From Cruorifilaria tuberocauda (taxonomy: Eukaryota > Nematoda > Chromadorea > Rhabditida > Onchocercidae), in the NCBI GenBank assembly GCA_013365365.1, contig JABVXU010000489.1:1-40158 (forward strand): a stretch of 40,158 nt of DNA, given 5' to 3'. Below, one piece after another: positions 37,656 through 40,158 of the stretch. How positions within the stretch are numbered: the first letter of the stretch is position 1; each line of letters begins with the position of its first letter. The translations under genes were made by a program, and so were the position numbers. A model generated the notes under the pieces. It was not told the origin of the DNA and made no database searches. It saw nothing but the letters and a program-made list of their open reading frames with translations.

Positions 37656-40039
37656 ATAGTCGCTAAATGGGAGAGTCATTACTTCAAGTTAGGATATATT
37701 TGGTTGTAGGAATGTTAGCACTAAAGTAACGGCTACTTTGTTTCATGTCCAGTTGAGGGTGACCAACAGGGTAAGGAGAAGGAACAATGTTGAATGAGCT
37801 GACTTGGTGTATAAATATCGGTGGAGCATCGGAGAGGCAGGAGAGAATTGATCTCGAGGTCACGCGATGACCATTGGTCAAAATAACGCGGTTCTGCCCT
37901 TTCCGTTTTCGCCCTTTGCGAAGATAAGAGACAGAAGGTTATATTCTAGCTGATCTATTTAGTGGACAGTTGGATGATGGAAGGTAAACAAATTGGAAGA
38001 GTATGAGTAGGACCGGAAAAGAGAAAAAGAAAAAATGGAACAACATTAGTAGCAGTTTTTGTTGAAGAGGTCATCAACATAATGAGGGTCAAATCTCCTC
38101 TTCCCTTCCTTTGCTTGACCTCTATCTAATCTTGCCTTCCTAACCATTCTCCAAACCTTTCCTTCTTGCCATCGACTTTTAATCTCATAAAAATTGATTT
38201 CTTCCATCACAAAAATATAATCGACGAAGTATTTGTATACCAACGGAAAGATTCAAGAAAACATTTCCTTGCAAATAAAAATTTGAAAAGAATCTCAGTT
38301 TCCTCAAATCCTTATAATACACTTTTTCATTGGCAACATAGCTGAAAATATCTGAAAATATATGTATCAATATATGCGCAGTCTGTTGTATAATATAACA
38401 ACAATATGGATGTTTCTATTAATTCGACAATCAGGCCTCACACAAGTTATTCTTTTCAGGACTGATAGAACAAGACTAACATCGGATGATTTAGGACTAT
38501 TAAGCCAATATTTTGTAACATAAGAGAGTATGATTACACATCAGTCAAGTAAAATGTGTTAATGTTATCTAAACATGAAACATAATTTCATCCAAGTAGT
38601 TAAACATATTTCAATGTTTTTCTGAAAGTTCCAATTTTTTTTTGGATATGATGAAATTTAATTTCCTAACAAATATTTTTCCTTGCATTATTAACAGGTT
38701 GAAATAAATTCTAATTTTGAATCATACATTTTCATTTCGTGTCATCTATTTGTGCCATAAGTCAGATGAGTGCATGGTTTATTGAAGTCAAAAATGGTTT
38801 GGACATTTAAATGTGCAAGTAACTGAACAAAAAATAAATTGCGTGTGTGTAAGTTCTTACAGACAGACAGGTTATCTAAGTTATTGAAAACCATAATCGT
38901 TTTTGTGATTTTCCATCGAACTTCAATTCATTCCAAGGAAGAAATGGAGAATTCTCGAGACAAAATTTCCAATTGTCTGAGCTATTTTTATTGATTTTAA
39001 TGCTGAAACAATAAGTTTTTAGTGCAAATTACTATGGCATTTTTAATTAGAGTTTCCGATAAAATATTAAATTATTCCAATGTAATTCCTAATTCTCTCA
39101 AATTTTAACTATGCCTAAAAAGTTGAATGCATTTTCGATATTAAAGACAAAAATTGTATTTTTAACTTTAGCTATATAAATTTAAAGCTATAAAATAATT
39201 GCTTCACTCGATCAATATATTGCATTGATAGAAAATAAGTGAATGAAAGTTATACTTGTAAGATAAGTACTACCGTAATATTGTTCTCACTATAGTAAAT
39301 CAACAGACTGTATCCTCTCTATTGGATTTTAGCACTCTCAGTTTGTAGTGAATACTTAGATAATTAATTACTCAGTAGGATATAGTTTGAAATAATCAGG
39401 CCCAAATAAAGTTTTTCCTTGAGAAATAAAATAAGAATTTTGTGAAGCTTATTAATTTTCATTAAAGATCATATTAATTATCATTGAAGATCAGCAATCA
39501 AAATTTCTCATTCATTCTCGATTGTACTCAGGTGCAACAATTTGAAATTGAAGATGCACTGTACAAAATAACCATGCAGTTTTACCTCTGTGGAATGTCA
39601 ATAACTCTTACATCATTTAAGGTTTATTCATAGATGCCAAAGAACTGGTATTAGATTAAATAATTTTCAAAAAAGAAACCTAAAGACAAAAACCACAAAA
39701 ATACAATAAACAGCACCAAGACTCAAAATATAGTGAAAATGAGCCACAACATAATAAGTATCATACCGAAGTATTATACCCATGATAAAAGCCCTTCCTT
39801 TTATTTTCATTTATTTTCTAAACTAGCAGAACTTGAAATGATCCAACTCAAACTATCAGCAGTAAGAAATTTAAAACTATAGGTTTTTAACAAATGTTTA
39901 GATGGTAACATTTATTCCCATTTATTATTCTCATCAATTTGTCGACTATATTTGCCAACGACTGTCTTCTTTGATATTTCGTGAATTATAAAAATTAAAT
40001 AATTATAGGACGGTTGTTTTGTCAACCTGTTAATTGTTT

Positions 40040-40158
40040 AATTTATTGCTTTTACTTTGCAGTTTGATCATTCGTAGTATCAAATGTTAGAAAATTTTGA
40101 TGGTGTGATACAAGCCTTTTCTTCTAAATTCCATTTAATATTAAGATGGAACCATCGT
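40040..40158 (+). repeat. Dispersed repeat, copy 2 (cut by window edge)
   Basis: Last 36 bases are identical to 37251-37286, with weaker similarity further left. The element continues beyond the window. Confidence 0.8.

Larger units (their letters stand above)
36961..40158. other. Repeat-bearing region without a gene
   Basis: After the poly(A) signal at 37136-37141 there is no supported coding exon. About 37.2-38.2 kb is GC-richer and carries a partial 184-bp duplication and one copy of a dispersed repeat; a second copy of the latter runs off the right edge. Short minus-strand frames near 37.7-38.3 kb look like repeat sequence. Confidence 0.55.

Overview
This AT-rich (roughly 30% GC) window is nuclear DNA of a nematode, most probably a filarial worm (Onchocercidae). 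Genes have many small exons. Consensus 3' splice sites lie 4-31 bases before most start codons, as expected for spliced-leader trans-splicing. Low-complexity introns are long, and a decayed dnaQ fragment looks like a nuclear insertion from the Wolbachia endosymbiont. The species cannot be named from the sequence alone.

Layout, left to right. (1) 1.0-2.2 kb, plus strand: a three-exon HAD phosphatase of the pseudouridine-5'-phosphatase (PUDP/HDHD1) family. (2) 2.2-10.7 kb: no intact gene; it holds the dnaQ relic (about 6.0-6.2 kb), a tRNA-like relic, hairpins and a 128-bp repeat. (3) 10.7-14.45 kb, plus: a 12-exon gene whose first 86 residues resemble the TDP-43 N-terminal oligomerisation domain, followed by coiled coil instead of RNA-binding domains. 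(4) 15.2-19.5 kb, minus: an astacin metalloprotease (pro-region, catalytic domain, EGF, partial CUB), convergent with gene 3; unassigned coding exons lie just upstream to about 20.4 kb. (5) 20.4-25.6 kb: no confident gene. (6) 25.65-26.2 kb: promoter-like region with heat-shock, CRE-like and E2F-like sites. (7) 26.3-29.85 kb, plus: a complete nine-exon CPEB with a very short N-terminal region. (8) 29.85-32.75 kb: no gene seen. (9) 32.8-37 kb, plus: a tight run of DNLZ/Zim17 zinc-finger protein, COQ4 and a small UPF0390 protein. The first two are mitochondrial and may be co-transcribed. (10) 37.1-40.16 kb: repeats only.

For PUDP, the TDP-43-like gene, CPEB, DNLZ and COQ4, exon models were joined by hand; splice phases match at every junction and total lengths divide by three. 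The astacin model is phase-consistent over ten exons, but both ends are open. Most novel observations: the TDP-43-type domain on a coiled-coil protein, a 128-bp inverted duplication that includes an exon end and its 5' splice site, the dnaQ relic, and a splice-bounded coding-like stretch antisense in a CPEB intron.
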